A stretch of DNA of 33,902 nt from an uncultured Lachnospiraceae bacterium (GCA_900316395.1 ONCT01000021.1:1-33902), one strand, 5' to 3'; shown: positions 8,770-17,318, counted from the stretch's first letter. Translations and numbers: made by a program. The notes: generated from the sequence alone by a model not told the origin.

Positions 8770-9978
8770 ATGGGACTTAATAAGAAGACAGTAGATGATA
8801 TTAATGTGAAGGGTAAGAGAGTGTTATGCCGTTGTGATTTCAACGTTCCTATTATTGAGGGCAAGATTACAGACGAAAACCGTCTTGTTGCTGCGCTTCC
8901 TACAATTAAGAAGCTTGTTGCAGACGGTGGCAAAGTAATCCTATGCTCACACTTAGGTAAGCCTAAGGGAGAGCCTAAGCCAGAGCTTTCATTAGCACCA
9001 GTTGCTAAGAGATTGGCAGAGCTTCTAGGTCAGGAAGTAAAGTTCGCTCCTGATAACGAAGTTGTTGGTCCTAATGCCAAGGCTGCTATTGAGGCTATGA
9101 AGGACGGCGAGATTGTTTTATTAGAGAACACTCGTTACAGAGCTGAAGAGACTAAGAATGGTGAGGCATTCTCTAAGGATTTGGCTTCAATCTGTGATGT
9201 ATTCGTTAACGACGCATTTGGAACAGCTCATAGAGCACATTGTTCTAACGTAGGTGTATCTTCACTTGTTGATACAGCAGTTGTAGGTTACTTAATGGAG
9301 AAGGAGATTAACTTCCTTGGAAATGCTGTTGAGAATCCTACAAGACCATTTGTAGCTATTCTTGGGGGCGCTAAGATTGCTGACAAGCTTAATGTAATTA
9401 ATAATTTATTAGAGAAGTGCGACACACTTATTATTGGTGGTGGAATGGCATATTCATTCCTTAAGGCACAAGGCTATGAGATTGGTCTTTCATTATGTGA
9501 CGATTCTAAGCTTGAGTATTGTCTTGAGATGATGGATAAGGCTAAGAAGTCAGGTAAGAAACTGCTTCTTCCAATAGATGTTGTAACAATTAAGGATTTC
9601 CCAGATCCTATTGATGGACCTGTTGAGACATCTGTACATAACTTCGATGACATCCCTTCTAACGAAGAGGGTTGTGATATTGGACCTAAGACAGCAGCGC
9701 TCTATGCAGACGAGGTTAAGAATGCTAAGACTGTTGTATGGAATGGACCTATGGGATTATTCGAGAATCCTAAGCTTGCAAGAGGAACACTTGATGTTGC
9801 AACTGCATTATCTGAGTCTGATGCTACTACAATTATTGGTGGTGGTGATTCGGCAGCTGCAGTTAACCAGATGGGACTTGGCGACAAGATGAGCCATATC
9901 TCTACAGGTGGTGGAGCATCCCTTGAATTCCTAGAGGGCAAGGAGCTCCCAGGTGTTGTTTGTGCTAACGATAAGTAA
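8770..9978 (+). CDS. pgk: phosphoglycerate kinase
   Basis: Pgk transfers phosphate from 1,3-bisphosphoglycerate to ADP. The protein is 402 residues when started at ATG 8770, which has GGAGG at 8758-8762 with seven-base spacing; an ATG at 8746 in the same frame lies upstream of that ribosome site and would give an abnormal N-terminus. Motifs: [11 protein letters not shown] at the start, [36 protein letters not shown] (hinge), [10 protein letters not shown] and the nucleotide-binding GGGDSAAAV near the C-terminus. The reaction follows GAPDH, and tpiA follows 25 bases downstream. Confidence 0.97.
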   Translation: MGLNKKTVDDINVKGKRVLCRCDFNVPIIEGKITDENRLVAALPTIKKLVADGGKVILCSHLGKPKGEPKPELSLAPVAKRLAELLGQEVKFAPDNEVVGPNAKAAIEAMKDGEIVLLENTRYRAEETKNGEAFSKDLASICDVFVNDAFGTAHRAHCSNVGVSSLVDTAVVGYLMEKEINFLGNAVENPTRPFVAILGGAKIADKLNVINNLLEKCDTLIIGGGMAYSFLKAQGYEIGLSLCDDSKLEYCLEMMDKAKKSGKKLLLPIDVVTIKDFPDPIDGPVETSVHNFDDIPSNEEGCDIGPKTAALYADEVKNAKTVVWNGPMGLFENPKLARGTLDVATALSESDATTIIGGGDSAAAVNQMGLGDKMSHISTGGGASLEFLEGKELPGVVCANDK

Positions 9979-10003
9979 TTAATAAAAAAAGGAGATATTA
10001 AAA

Positions 10004-10750
10004 ATGAGTAGAAGAAGAATTGTAGCAGGAAACTGGAAGATGAACAAAACACCAAGCGAGGCCGTAGCTCTTGTTAACGAGTTAAAGCCACTTGTTGCTA
10101 ATGATGATGTTGATGTTGTATATTGCGTACCTGCAGTTGACATCGTACCAGTTGTAGAAGCTGTTAAGGGAACTAATGTTAAGGTTGGTGCTGAGAACCT
10201 TTATACAGAGGATAAGGGTGCTTATACTGGCGAGATTTCTGCTGACATGCTTGTTGATGCAGGTGTTGAGTATGTAGTAATCGGTCACTCTGAGAGAAGA
10301 GAGTACTTCAACGAGACTGATGAGTTCCTAAACAAGAAGGTTAAGAAGGCGATTGAGAAAGGCCTTACACCAATCCTTTGTTGTGGTGAGACATTAGAGC
10401 AAAGAGAGATGGGTGTTACTATGGACTGGATTCGTCTTCAGATTAAGTCTGACTTAACAGGTGTTGCAGCTTCTGATGTTGCTAAGCTTGTTATTGCTTA
10501 CGAGCCAATCTGGGCTATCGGAACAGGTAAGACAGCAACTTCTGACCAGGCTGAAGAAGTATGTGCAGGTATCAGAGAGTGCGTAGCTGAGATGTATGAC
10601 CAGGCTACAGCTGATGCTGTTCGTATTCAGTACGGCGGTTCTGTTAATGCTGGTAATGCTAAGGAGTTATTCTCTAAGCCTAATATCGACGGTGGTCTTG
10701 TTGGTGGAGCTTCACTTAAGGCTGACTTTGGCGATATCGTTAATGCATAA
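10004..10750 (+). CDS. tpiA: triosephosphate isomerase
   Basis: TpiA interconverts dihydroxyacetone phosphate and glyceraldehyde 3-phosphate. The 248-residue TIM barrel shows NWKMN with the catalytic Lys, VIGHSERRE with the catalytic His, the [15 protein letters not shown] signature with the catalytic Glu and the flexible loop, and [10 protein letters not shown] plus [10 protein letters not shown] for phosphate binding. An AAGGAG ribosome site precedes the ATG. It is co-transcribed with pgk and closed by a hairpin terminator. Confidence 0.98.
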   Translation: MSRRRIVAGNWKMNKTPSEAVALVNELKPLVANDDVDVVYCVPAVDIVPVVEAVKGTNVKVGAENLYTEDKGAYTGEISADMLVDAGVEYVVIGHSERREYFNETDEFLNKKVKKAIEKGLTPILCCGETLEQREMGVTMDWIRLQIKSDLTGVAASDVAKLVIAYEPIWAIGTGKTATSDQAEEVCAGIRECVAEMYDQATADAVRIQYGGSVNAGNAKELFSKPNIDGGLVGGASLKADFGDIVNA

Positions 10751-10787
10751 ATTACAGCATTACAGATAATTTATATTATGATTATTA

Positions 10788-10819
10788 AGGTTCTGTACAT
10801 AATGTACGGGACCTTTTTT
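10788..10819 (+). terminator. intrinsic terminator after tpiA
   Basis: AGGTTCTGTACAT (10788-10800) pairs with ATGTACGGGACCT (10802-10814), two G-U pairs, followed by TTTTTT. It separates pgk-tpiA from the CapA-like gene. Confidence 0.88.
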
Positions 10820-10904
10820 ATTTGAGTTATGCAAAATGTGATAAAAGTCCTTGCAATATATAGGTTTTTTGACAATTATTATTGTGTCTTATCTATGGGG
10901 ATTA

Positions 10905-10913
10905 TGGTATAAT
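10905..10913 (+). promoter_or_regulatory. extended -10 promoter for the CapA-like gene
   Basis: TGGTATAAT is a TGn-extended consensus -10 located 50 bases upstream of the chosen start. There is no clear -35 at 17 bases; a TTGACA further up (10869-10874) has wrong spacing for this -10. The CapA-like gene and gpmI behind it could be driven from here, independently of pgk-tpiA. Confidence 0.55.
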
Positions 10914-10962
10914 TTGCTAGTGTGTATGATTATGCATTTTGACAACTATTAATATAAAAGTT

Positions 10963-12336
10963 ATGAATTCTAAGATTAGATTAGGTATGTTGCTCGTGCT
11001 TATGCTTACTGCACTAAGTCTGTGTGGCTGTGAAGCTGATAAGGCCGAAGCATCTACTACTAAAGCTAGGCAAACTGAATATGAGCTTACTAATTATGAT
11101 TCTAATTACGATAAGATATTATCCTCATGCACTAAGGAATTTCTAGGTAATCATCCTATTGATGAGAATTTCTTCGGATGGTTTACTTACTATTATGGGG
11201 AAGGTGAGCTTGAGTCTATTATTTCCAAAGGTAAGTTTGACGACCCTAAGATATGGTACGACACCACAGGCAAGAGTATTCATGTGCTATGGTATGAATA
11301 TTGCGTGTCTAATGGTATCGAAGCCTACGAGAATAAGTTCACTCATGTGATTAATACCAAGTCAGATGATGAAATAACATTTGACATTGCTGGTGACTTA
11401 TCCATGGCAGAGGACAAGGCTACAACTAATTATATGTTAGAGCAGAAGAATCGCTTAATGGATTGCTTCGATGATAATCTAATTGAAGCTATTAATGAGA
11501 GTGATGTGTTCGTTGTTAATAACGAATTTGCATATACCTTAAGAGGTGATGCAATTACTGCGAAATATTACACATTTCGCGGAGACCCAGATTATATCAA
11601 TGAGCTTAAGAAGGTTGGGGTTGATTCTGTAACAATAGCTAATAATCATGTCTATGACTATAGCGAGGAGGGCTTCTTAGATACCCTTAAGAGCCTTGAG
11701 GATTATAAGATGCCTTATGTTGGAGCAGGCCGCAATATTGAGGACGCCAAGCAACCTTTGTATTATATTGCAAATGGTATGAAGATTGCTCTTGTTAATG
11801 GCTCGCAGATTGAAAAAAATCAGAATTTCACCAAGGCAGCCACAGAGGATGAAGGTGGAATCTTAAAGTGCCTCGACCCGACGGAATTCATTGATGAGAT
11901 AGAGAAGGCAAAGAAGAATTCGGACTATGTAATTGCCGTTGTTCACTGGGGTACCGAGTATCAGGCAAGATATGGAAGGGACCAGGCTGATCTTGCCCAG
12001 CAATTTGCCGATGCAGGCGCAGATGTAATTGTTGGCGGTCATCCTCATGTGTTGCAGGGGTTTGATTATATTGGAAATGTGCCTGTTTACTATAGTCTTG
12101 GTAATTTCTTCTTCTCACTTGATGAGAAGATGCCTATCGACTATGATACAGCACTTGCCAAAGTCACTGTTAACAAGAATGGCAACATTAAGGCAAGCTT
12201 CATTCCTTGCCATTTTAGCGAGGGCGTTGTAAGTCTAGTAGATAACAATGATGACGCACAGACGATTTATGATGAGCTTAACAGCGTCTCTGACAATGCT
12301 ATGTTAGACCGGAATGGATTAATAATTAAAAAATAA
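10963..12336 (+). CDS. CapA-family (PGA_cap-like metallophosphatase fold) lipoprotein
   Basis: A 457-residue exported protein. The N-terminus is a lipoprotein signal peptide: charged MNSKIRLG, a hydrophobic stretch, then LCGC as a lipobox, so it should be anchored outside the membrane. Residues about 140-430 match the CapA/PGA-synthesis fold: DIAGDLSMAED (a variant of the metal-binding GD.M), VNNEFAYTLRG, FRGDPDYINELKKVGVD followed by VTIANNHVYDY, VVHWGTEY, IVGGHPHVLQG and YYSLGNFFFS. The family takes part in poly-gamma-glutamate or capsule-related processes; the actual substrate is unknown. Start choice is between ATG 10963 and an in-frame TTG at 10939; neither has a good ribosome site, and 10963 gives the better signal peptide. 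It lies 25 bases before gpmI. Confidence 0.85.
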   Translation: MNSKIRLGMLLVLMLTALSLCGCEADKAEASTTKARQTEYELTNYDSNYDKILSSCTKEFLGNHPIDENFFGWFTYYYGEGELESIISKGKFDDPKIWYDTTGKSIHVLWYEYCVSNGIEAYENKFTHVINTKSDDEITFDIAGDLSMAEDKATTNYMLEQKNRLMDCFDDNLIEAINESDVFVVNNEFAYTLRGDAITAKYYTFRGDPDYINELKKVGVDSVTIANNHVYDYSEEGFLDTLKSLEDYKMPYVGAGRNIEDAKQPLYYIANGMKIALVNGSQIEKNQNFTKAATEDEGGILKCLDPTEFIDEIEKAKKNSDYVIAVVHWGTEYQARYGRDQADLAQQFADAGADVIVGGHPHVLQGFDYIGNVPVYYSLGNFFFSLDEKMPIDYDTALAKVTVNKNGNIKASFIPCHFSEGVVSLVDNNDDAQTIYDELNSVSDNAMLDRNGLIIKK

Positions 12337-12361
12337 AAGATAAAGAAAGGTAGATGTAATT

Positions 12362-13903
12362 ATGAAGAAACCAACAGTATTAATGGTATTAGATGGATAT
12401 GGATTAAATGATAATCCGAAGGGGAACGCTATTGCAATGGCTAACACTCCTAGAATGGATGACCTTATGAAAAATTGTCCTTTTGTTAAGGGTAATGCTT
12501 CTGGTCTTGCAGTGGGACTGCCTGATGGTCAGATGGGTAACTCCGAGGTCGGCCATATGAACATTGGTGCTGGAAGGATTATATATCAGGACCTGACTAA
12601 GATTACAAAAGAAATTGAAGATGGAACTTTCTTCGAGAATAAGGTCCTTTTAGAAGCTATTGAGAATTGTAAGAAGAATAATTCCGACCTTCATCTATGG
12701 GGACTTCTCTCTGATGGTGGTGTTCATTCACATAATACACATTTATACGGTCTTCTTGAGATGGCTAAGAAGAATAACCTTGAAAATGTGTATGTACACG
12801 CTTTCCTTGATGGAAGAGATACACCTCCTGCATCTGGTAAGGACTATGTTGCTCAGCTTGAAGATGAGATGGCTCGTATTGGTGTAGGTAAGGTTGCATC
12901 ACTTTCTGGTCGTTATTATGCAATGGATAGAGATAATAACTACGATAGAATTAAGAAGGCTTATGATTCGCTGGTATTTGGTGAGGGCGTTACAGACACA
13001 TCTGCCACACACGCAATGCAGGCTAGCTATGATAATGATGTAACTGATGAATTCGTTCTTCCAACTGTAATTGTTGATGATGAAGGTAAACCATTATCAC
13101 TTGTTAAGGAGAATGATTCTGTTATCTTCTTTAACTTCAGACCTGACAGAGCAAGAGAGATAACAAGAGCATTTTGTGATGATGATTTCAAAGGATTTGA
13201 CAGAGAATTCATAAAGCTTACTTATGTATGCTTCAAGGATTATGATGAGACAATTCCTAATAAACTAATTGCATTTCCTAAGGAAGAAATTGTTAATACA
13301 TTCGGAGAGTTTCTTGCTAATAATAATCTTAAGCAGCTTCGTCTTGCTGAAACAGAGAAGTATGCTCATGTAACATTCTTCTTCAATGGTGGAATAGAAG
13401 ACCCTAATAAGTTCGAGTCAAGAATACTTGTTGACTCACCTAAAGAAGTTGCAACCTATGACTTGAAGCCAGAGATGAGCGCGCCAGAGGTTGGAATGGA
13501 TCTTGTAGAAGCAATTAAGTCTAATGATTATGATGTTATTGTAATCAACTTCGCTAATCCTGATATGGTAGGTCACACTGGAGTAATCGAAGCTGCAATC
13601 AAGGCAGTTGAGAAGGTTGATGAGCTAGTTGGTAAAGCAGTAGATGCTGTAAAAGAAGTTGGTGGTGTAATGTTCATCTGTGCTGACCATGGTAACGCAG
13701 AGAAGATGATTGATTATGAGACAGGCGAGCCTCATACAGCACATACAACCAACCCTGTACCATTTATCTTAGTTAATGGCGATGATAACTGGTCACTTCG
13801 TGAAGGTGGACGTCTTGCTGACATTGCACCAACACTAATTGATATTATGGGACTTGATCAGCCTAAGGAAATGACAGGAGAGTCATTACTTATTAGAAAA
13901 TAA
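12362..13903 (+). CDS. gpmI: 2,3-bisphosphoglycerate-independent phosphoglycerate mutase
   Basis: GpmI interconverts 3- and 2-phosphoglycerate through a phosphoserine intermediate with two manganese ions. The 513 residues match the family. Motifs: VLMVLDGYGLND (metal-binding Asp), PDGQMGNSEVGHMNIGAGR with the phosphorylated Ser (about residue 62), HAFLDGRDTPP, FNFRPDRAREITRAF, and the alkaline-phosphatase-like metal sites NFANPDMVGHTG and FICADHGNAEKM. It sits 25 bases after the CapA-like gene and 24 bases before purC, so these three probably share a message. Confidence 0.97.
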   Translation: MKKPTVLMVLDGYGLNDNPKGNAIAMANTPRMDDLMKNCPFVKGNASGLAVGLPDGQMGNSEVGHMNIGAGRIIYQDLTKITKEIEDGTFFENKVLLEAIENCKKNNSDLHLWGLLSDGGVHSHNTHLYGLLEMAKKNNLENVYVHAFLDGRDTPPASGKDYVAQLEDEMARIGVGKVASLSGRYYAMDRDNNYDRIKKAYDSLVFGEGVTDTSATHAMQASYDNDVTDEFVLPTVIVDDEGKPLSLVKENDSVIFFNFRPDRAREITRAFCDDDFKGFDREFIKLTYVCFKDYDETIPNKLIAFPKEEIVNTFGEFLANNNLKQLRLAETEKYAHVTFFFNGGIEDPNKFESRILVDSPKEVATYDLKPEMSAPEVGMDLVEAIKSNDYDVIVINFANPDMVGHTGVIEAAIKAVEKVDELVGKAVDAVKEVGGVMFICADHGNAEKMIDYETGEPHTAHTTNPVPFILVNGDDNWSLREGGRLADIAPTLIDIMGLDQPKEMTGESLLIRK

Positions 13904-13927
13904 ACAAATCTAAGGAGAATAAATATT

Positions 13928-14788
13928 ATGAAACCAATTAAAGAAGGTAAAGTTAGAGAGATGTACGACTGTGGTGATTCATTAGTTCTTGTAGCTACAG
14001 ATCGAATAAGCGCATTTGATGTTATCTTAAAGAATAAGATTGTAGATAAGGGTGCTGTACTTACTAGAATGAGTAAGTTCTGGTTTGACTTAACTAAGGA
14101 CATTGTTCCTAATCACATGATTAGTATTGATACTAAGGACATGCCTGAATTCTTCCAGTCAGGTGATTTCAACGGCAATGCTATGATGTGTAAGAAGCTT
14201 GATATGCTGCCAATTGAGTGTATTGTAAGAGGCTATATCACAGGCTCTGGTTGGAAGAGCTATCAGGAGAATGGTACTGTATGTGGTATCAAGCTACCAG
14301 ATGGTCTTGTTGAATCTGAGAAGTTACCTGAAGCAATCTATACTCCTTCAACTAAAGCAGAGATTGGTGATCATGATGAGAATATTTCATACGAGCAGTC
14401 TGTAGAGGTTCTTGAGAAGGCTTATCTAGGAAGAGGCGAGGAGCTTGCTAAGAAGATTAAGGATTGCACACTTAAGCTATATAATACATGTGCAGACTAC
14501 GCACTTACTAAGGGAATAATTATTGCTGATACTAAGTTCGAATTCGGACTTGATGAGAATGGTGATGTTGTTCTTGCAGACGAGATGTTAACACCAGATA
14601 GTTCAAGATTCTGGCCTAAGGATGAGTATAAGAAAGGTCAATCACAGCCATCCTTCGACAAGCAATTTGTCCGTGACTATCTTAAGGCTAATCCTGATTG
14701 TGACTACAATCTTCCACAGGATGTAATTGACAAGACTATTGCCAAGTACAAGGAAGCTTATGAGATGCTAACAGGAGAGAAATTCTAG
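13928..14788 (+). CDS. purC: phosphoribosylaminoimidazole-succinocarboxamide (SAICAR) synthase
   Basis: PurC joins aspartate to CAIR using ATP, in purine synthesis. The 286 residues show EGKVREMYD near the N-terminus (nucleotide-binding strand), ATDRISAFDVIL, PIECIVRGYITGSGWKSY (signature), DTKFEFGLDENGDVVLADE (second signature) and PDSSRFWPKDEY. AAGGAG precedes the ATG. The next step enzyme but one in activity terms, PurB, is encoded 6 kb away on the same strand with an accessory block between. No PurR box was recognised upstream of either gene. Confidence 0.96.
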   Translation: MKPIKEGKVREMYDCGDSLVLVATDRISAFDVILKNKIVDKGAVLTRMSKFWFDLTKDIVPNHMISIDTKDMPEFFQSGDFNGNAMMCKKLDMLPIECIVRGYITGSGWKSYQENGTVCGIKLPDGLVESEKLPEAIYTPSTKAEIGDHDENISYEQSVEVLEKAYLGRGEELAKKIKDCTLKLYNTCADYALTKGIIIADTKFEFGLDENGDVVLADEMLTPDSSRFWPKDEYKKGQSQPSFDKQFVRDYLKANPDCDYNLPQDVIDKTIAKYKEAYEMLTGEKF

Positions 14789-14824
14789 ATTTATATATAG
14801 AACTAAGAAACACTACGGTTTTTC

Positions 14825-14883
14825 TGATATGTACCCTCTTTACTGGACAAACTCAGGTTGTCCAGTAAAGAGGGTACATATCA
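14825..14883. repeat. 26-bp perfect inverted repeat, 7-bp loop
   Basis: The arms 14825-14850 and 14858-14883 are exact reverse complements, starting TGATATGTACCCTC and ending GAGGGTACATATCA, with ACTCAGG between. Neither side has a T run, so it is not a standard terminator. The TG...CA ends and the motif ACTGGACAA recall terminal inverted repeats of IS3-type elements; it could be a minimal non-autonomous element or a relic. No clear target duplication flanks it. Confidence 0.9.
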
Positions 14884-14932
14884 CATTAACATCAAGCCTT
14901 ATTAAATATTTTATTTGTTTTTGGGTACCATT

Positions 14933-14955
14933 CCCTACCCCTAACCCCTACGCCC
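14933..14955 (-). other. potential G-quadruplex, telomere-like G tracts
   Basis: On the minus strand four G tracts (3, 4, 4 and 3 Gs) are separated by loops of 4, 3 and 2 bases; the plus strand reads CCCTACCCCTAACCCCTA then CGCCC. This fits the standard G3+N1-7 quadruplex rule, exceptional in such AT-rich DNA. Formation in the cell is an inference. Confidence 0.7.
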
Positions 14956-15149
14956 GTCTCCCGAGGGGGACACTAATATAATTAATTATTCTAAAAGCTT
15001 CGATCTCAACTCAGGACTCATTCTTTCTATCATTTCATCATAACTCATATAAGATTTACCACCTTATACAAAATATTCTACCTACTTCCTATGTGCGTAG
15101 TATATAGTTTTTCAAATTCTGTTGACAAAGTGAGAGGGGGTATGCAACA

Positions 15150-15554
15150 ATGACTATATATTGTGTAAATGATTATGAAGGTTCACAATTCGGACCAATT
15201 TCGGCCGTGTATGAGCGAGGAAAAGATGTAGGAGAGGTCTTTAACAGTTTTCTTGGTGAAGGATACACCTATAGTGAGCCCCCGGAATTTGTAGAGGACA
15301 GTTATGAAAGCATTACGATGTCTTGGATGAAGCAAAAGAGTATATCGGTTATTAAGAAGAATTCTGCCGGTGATGATAGTAGTGCGGCTTCATCAGATCA
15401 ATCTTCAAATAGTAATAATCAAAAGACATCAAAGATTAAAGCGCCTAAGACAGACGATGGATTTTTGTTTTGGTTAGGAATAATAGCGCTTGTGATGGGA
15501 GTGCTTTCGGTAACTGTAATAGTTGAAAAGAATAGTGTAAAGCGTAAGTGGTAG
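15150..15554 (+). CDS. hypothetical protein with C-terminal sorting-signal-like tail
   Basis: I do not recognise the family. The 134-residue protein has no signal peptide. Residues 1-70 are acidic and aromatic-rich; 72-92 are Ser/Asn/Gln-rich (linker-like); then KAPKTDDG is followed by a hydrophobic segment (FLFWLGIIALVMGVLSVTVIV) and a basic tail KRKW. That layout is the one of sortase substrates (LPxTG-hydrophobic-basic), with a degenerate motif, or of a tail-anchored membrane protein. The lack of an N-terminal export signal suggests that it may be the 3' remnant of a larger surface-protein gene, though AGAGGGGG gives the ATG a good ribosome site. It lies directly before the insertion sequence. 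Confidence 0.55.
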   Translation: MTIYCVNDYEGSQFGPISAVYERGKDVGEVFNSFLGEGYTYSEPPEFVEDSYESITMSWMKQKSISVIKKNSAGDDSSAASSDQSSNSNNQKTSKIKAPKTDDGFLFWLGIIALVMGVLSVTVIVEKNSVKRKW

Positions 15555-15644
15555 TGTAAAGTAAGTTATGAAAAAATGAGCCGTAGAAATAAGGCTCTAA
15601 ATGAACCTTGAAAACTGTAAATATATATAAATTTTTGTGATGGT

Positions 15645-15795
15645 GGTCAAGGGAAAGTCACAGGTGTGTGACTTTCACCTTAGAAGAGGATAAATTCGCA
15701 CACCTTAAGTAAAGGGACTTTCGCGGCATATCCTCACTGACTGCGCCAGTTCCGGTATTCCACGGTTCCCTTGACTTAAGGCTTAGCTTATTTTT
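15645..15795. other. structured segment with mutually exclusive stems
   Basis: This non-coding stretch holds several long complementary pairs, some excluding others: GTCAAGGGAA (15646-15655) with TTCCCTTGAC (15766-15775); alternatively 15703-15717 (CCTTAAGTAAAGGGA) with 15767-15781, 14 of 15 paired; AAAGTCACA (15654-15662) with TGTGACTTT (15667-15675); alternatively AGGTGTGTG (15662-15670) with CGCACACCT (15697-15705); and GAGGATA (15686-15692) with TATCCTC (15729-15735). On the plus strand the second closing stem is followed by GCTTAGCTTATTTTT, terminator-like. Function unknown; it may belong to the insertion sequence. Confidence 0.55.
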
Positions 15796-15800
15796 GGGGA

Positions 15801-17243
15801 TTACGAATTGTTTTGCATTTGTAAGATGGTTTGTTGCCCCAGAAAAATCATCAGTTGCCACTTGGCTGGCATGTTATCGCCTTTGCTTATGATGTCATCT
15901 TCGACTAAAGGTCTAAAACGATTATGCTTGTGAGGACGTAAGAAGTTGTAATAAGCCACCCACAAGGAAAGATCATAGTTGGCACCATCGTAGTTATCAA
16001 ATCCGTTTGTGGGTCGGTACGAGGCTTTGTAAGTGCGATTCAGACGCTCAATCATCTGCTTGAATGGGCGGAACTCTTTTGAAACTGCATCGTCATTCGT
16101 AAGTCCAACAACCTGAGTAATGTCGAACTTGAATTTCTCACCATACTTACGGAAGAATTGCTGGGCAGCAAGAGGATACGCACTGTAGGCATCAGCGATA
16201 AAGCGGAATTTTTCGGGAAGTTCCTTAAGGTGTTGGAAAGCCATTCTCATCGCCATAATACATGGACCAACACCGCGGTTGTCAGATATCTGGTAACCGA
16301 TGATAACACGGGATGCGGCATCCATAATAAACCAGATGAATCCCTTAATGCCACGGACTTTTATATATGTCTCATCAGCAGTATAAGTTGTTCCTTTTTC
16401 GTAGGGATATCTATCAACGAAAGGTTTCACACAAAGAGCGGCGGTCTTACAGTAGTTTGCAACCTGCTGATGGGAGATTTTAATACCATGGATTTCATAT
16501 AAGGCATGAGCTGTTTTACGAAGCGATAATCCGAGATTTACTCTGTAAGAAAGACATAATCCCATTACGTTTTGGTCAAACTTTGAGAACTTAAGGGATG
16601 AAGCATTCTTTGGAAGTGTTGTTATATCAAACTTGAAGAAGTCTATAACGAATTCGCGGTAAATGTAATGAAGTTTATACTTGTTCTTTCCGTAGTCTTT
16701 TAGGTCTTCCTTATCAACCTTTTTTAGGTTGTTTAAGTAATACGAACATTTGGGGTTAACACATTTATGTACTATGAAGTGTTTGCGGTCTTTCTTGGGG
16801 ACGAGCGCATGAGCGCAATAAGGGCATCTAAGTTTAAGACTGGAATGATGTTTTTCTTCTGGCGAGAAAAGAGTCTGGCATACCTTACATTGCAGTTGAC
16901 CTTTTGAGCCGTTGTTCTTGTATAGATAGATTTTGGGTGCGCTGCATCTAGGGCATTTGCATTCATCATCTATGTCACATTCTGCGCGGCGATTTATGGG
17001 TTTTATGGGTTTGTCATCCGGATAACGCCATTCAAGATAAGCCATGAAATCGTGATAGTTCCATGGTTCAACATTAAGCACGAGAGGAAGCTTATCTATC
17101 TTAAACTTTTGATACTTGGGAGAATGAGAGTCGTCGTAAGCCCATTGTTTAAGAGGTATATATTTGCAGATAAATTTTATCAGCCAGATATTTTGCTGAT
17201 AAAGATATTGAATGATTTGAAGTAAATAAAGTATAATGTCCAT
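15801..17243 (-). CDS. IS6-like (IS240-type DDE) transposase with N-terminal zinc ribbons
   Basis: The 480-residue transposase has two CxxC zinc ribbons (CPRC...CKVC and CPYC...CVNPKC, about residues 55-135), a helix-turn-helix-like part (LGLSLRKTAHALYEIHGIKI) and an RNase H-like DDE domain: TADETYIKVRGIKGFIWF (Asp about 290), FIADAYSAYP (Asp about 351) and MIERLNRTYKASYRPTNGF (Glu about 399), the last resembling the E-x6-K-x-x-x-RP-x-x-GF pattern of IS6. It is longer than classical IS6 transposases (about 230) because of the zinc part. I chose the ATG at 17243, nine bases after AAAGGAG; the ATG at 17288 overlaps the -10 of the promoter. The frame is intact, so it may be active. Confidence 0.82.
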   Translation of the reverse strand: MDIILYLLQIIQYLYQQNIWLIKFICKYIPLKQWAYDDSHSPKYQKFKIDKLPLVLNVEPWNYHDFMAYLEWRYPDDKPIKPINRRAECDIDDECKCPRCSAPKIYLYKNNGSKGQLQCKVCQTLFSPEEKHHSSLKLRCPYCAHALVPKKDRKHFIVHKCVNPKCSYYLNNLKKVDKEDLKDYGKNKYKLHYIYREFVIDFFKFDITTLPKNASSLKFSKFDQNVMGLCLSYRVNLGLSLRKTAHALYEIHGIKISHQQVANYCKTAALCVKPFVDRYPYEKGTTYTADETYIKVRGIKGFIWFIMDAASRVIIGYQISDNRGVGPCIMAMRMAFQHLKELPEKFRFIADAYSAYPLAAQQFFRKYGEKFKFDITQVVGLTNDDAVSKEFRPFKQMIERLNRTYKASYRPTNGFDNYDGANYDLSLWVAYYNFLRPHKHNRFRPLVEDDIISKGDNMPAKWQLMIFLGQQTILQMQNNS

Positions 17244-17318
17244 GAGCATTGACTCCTTTGGTATTAAGGTTGTTTTCGCGAGTGACATTATACCAAAAAA
17301 GGGAGGTCAATGCTCATT
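17242..17318 (-). promoter_or_regulatory. transposase promoter enclosed by an RBS-sequestering inverted repeat
   Basis: On the minus strand an extended -10 (TTGGTATAATG, about 17301-17286) lies between two complementary 12-base arms, ATGAGCATTGAC (17318-17307) and GTCAATGCTCAT (17253-17242). The second arm touches AAAGGAG and includes the first two bases of the start codon. A transcript starting at this promoter lacks the first arm, whereas one entering from outside has both and would hide the ribosome site. Confidence 0.65.

Larger units (their letters stand above)
14789..15149. other. 361-base intergenic region after purC
   Basis: It contains the 26-bp inverted repeat (14825-14883), the C-rich tract (14933-14955) with a small hairpin GTCTCC-CGAG-GGGGAC (14956-14971), and about 150 bases of plain AT-rich DNA. 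I see no classical purC terminator with a T run. A TTGACA at 15122-15127 has no -10 before the next gene. AGAGGGGG (15133-15140) is the ribosome site of the gene at 15150. Confidence 0.8.

Noticed and set aside
14825..14883. Classical purC terminator
   Set aside because: Neither side of the long hairpin has a T run, and perfect 26-bp arms are atypical for a terminator.
15658..15861. 67-codon minus-strand frame over the end of the transposase gene
   Set aside because: It overlaps the highly self-complementary segment, has no ribosome site and no recognisable domain, so structure rather than coding explains the sequence.
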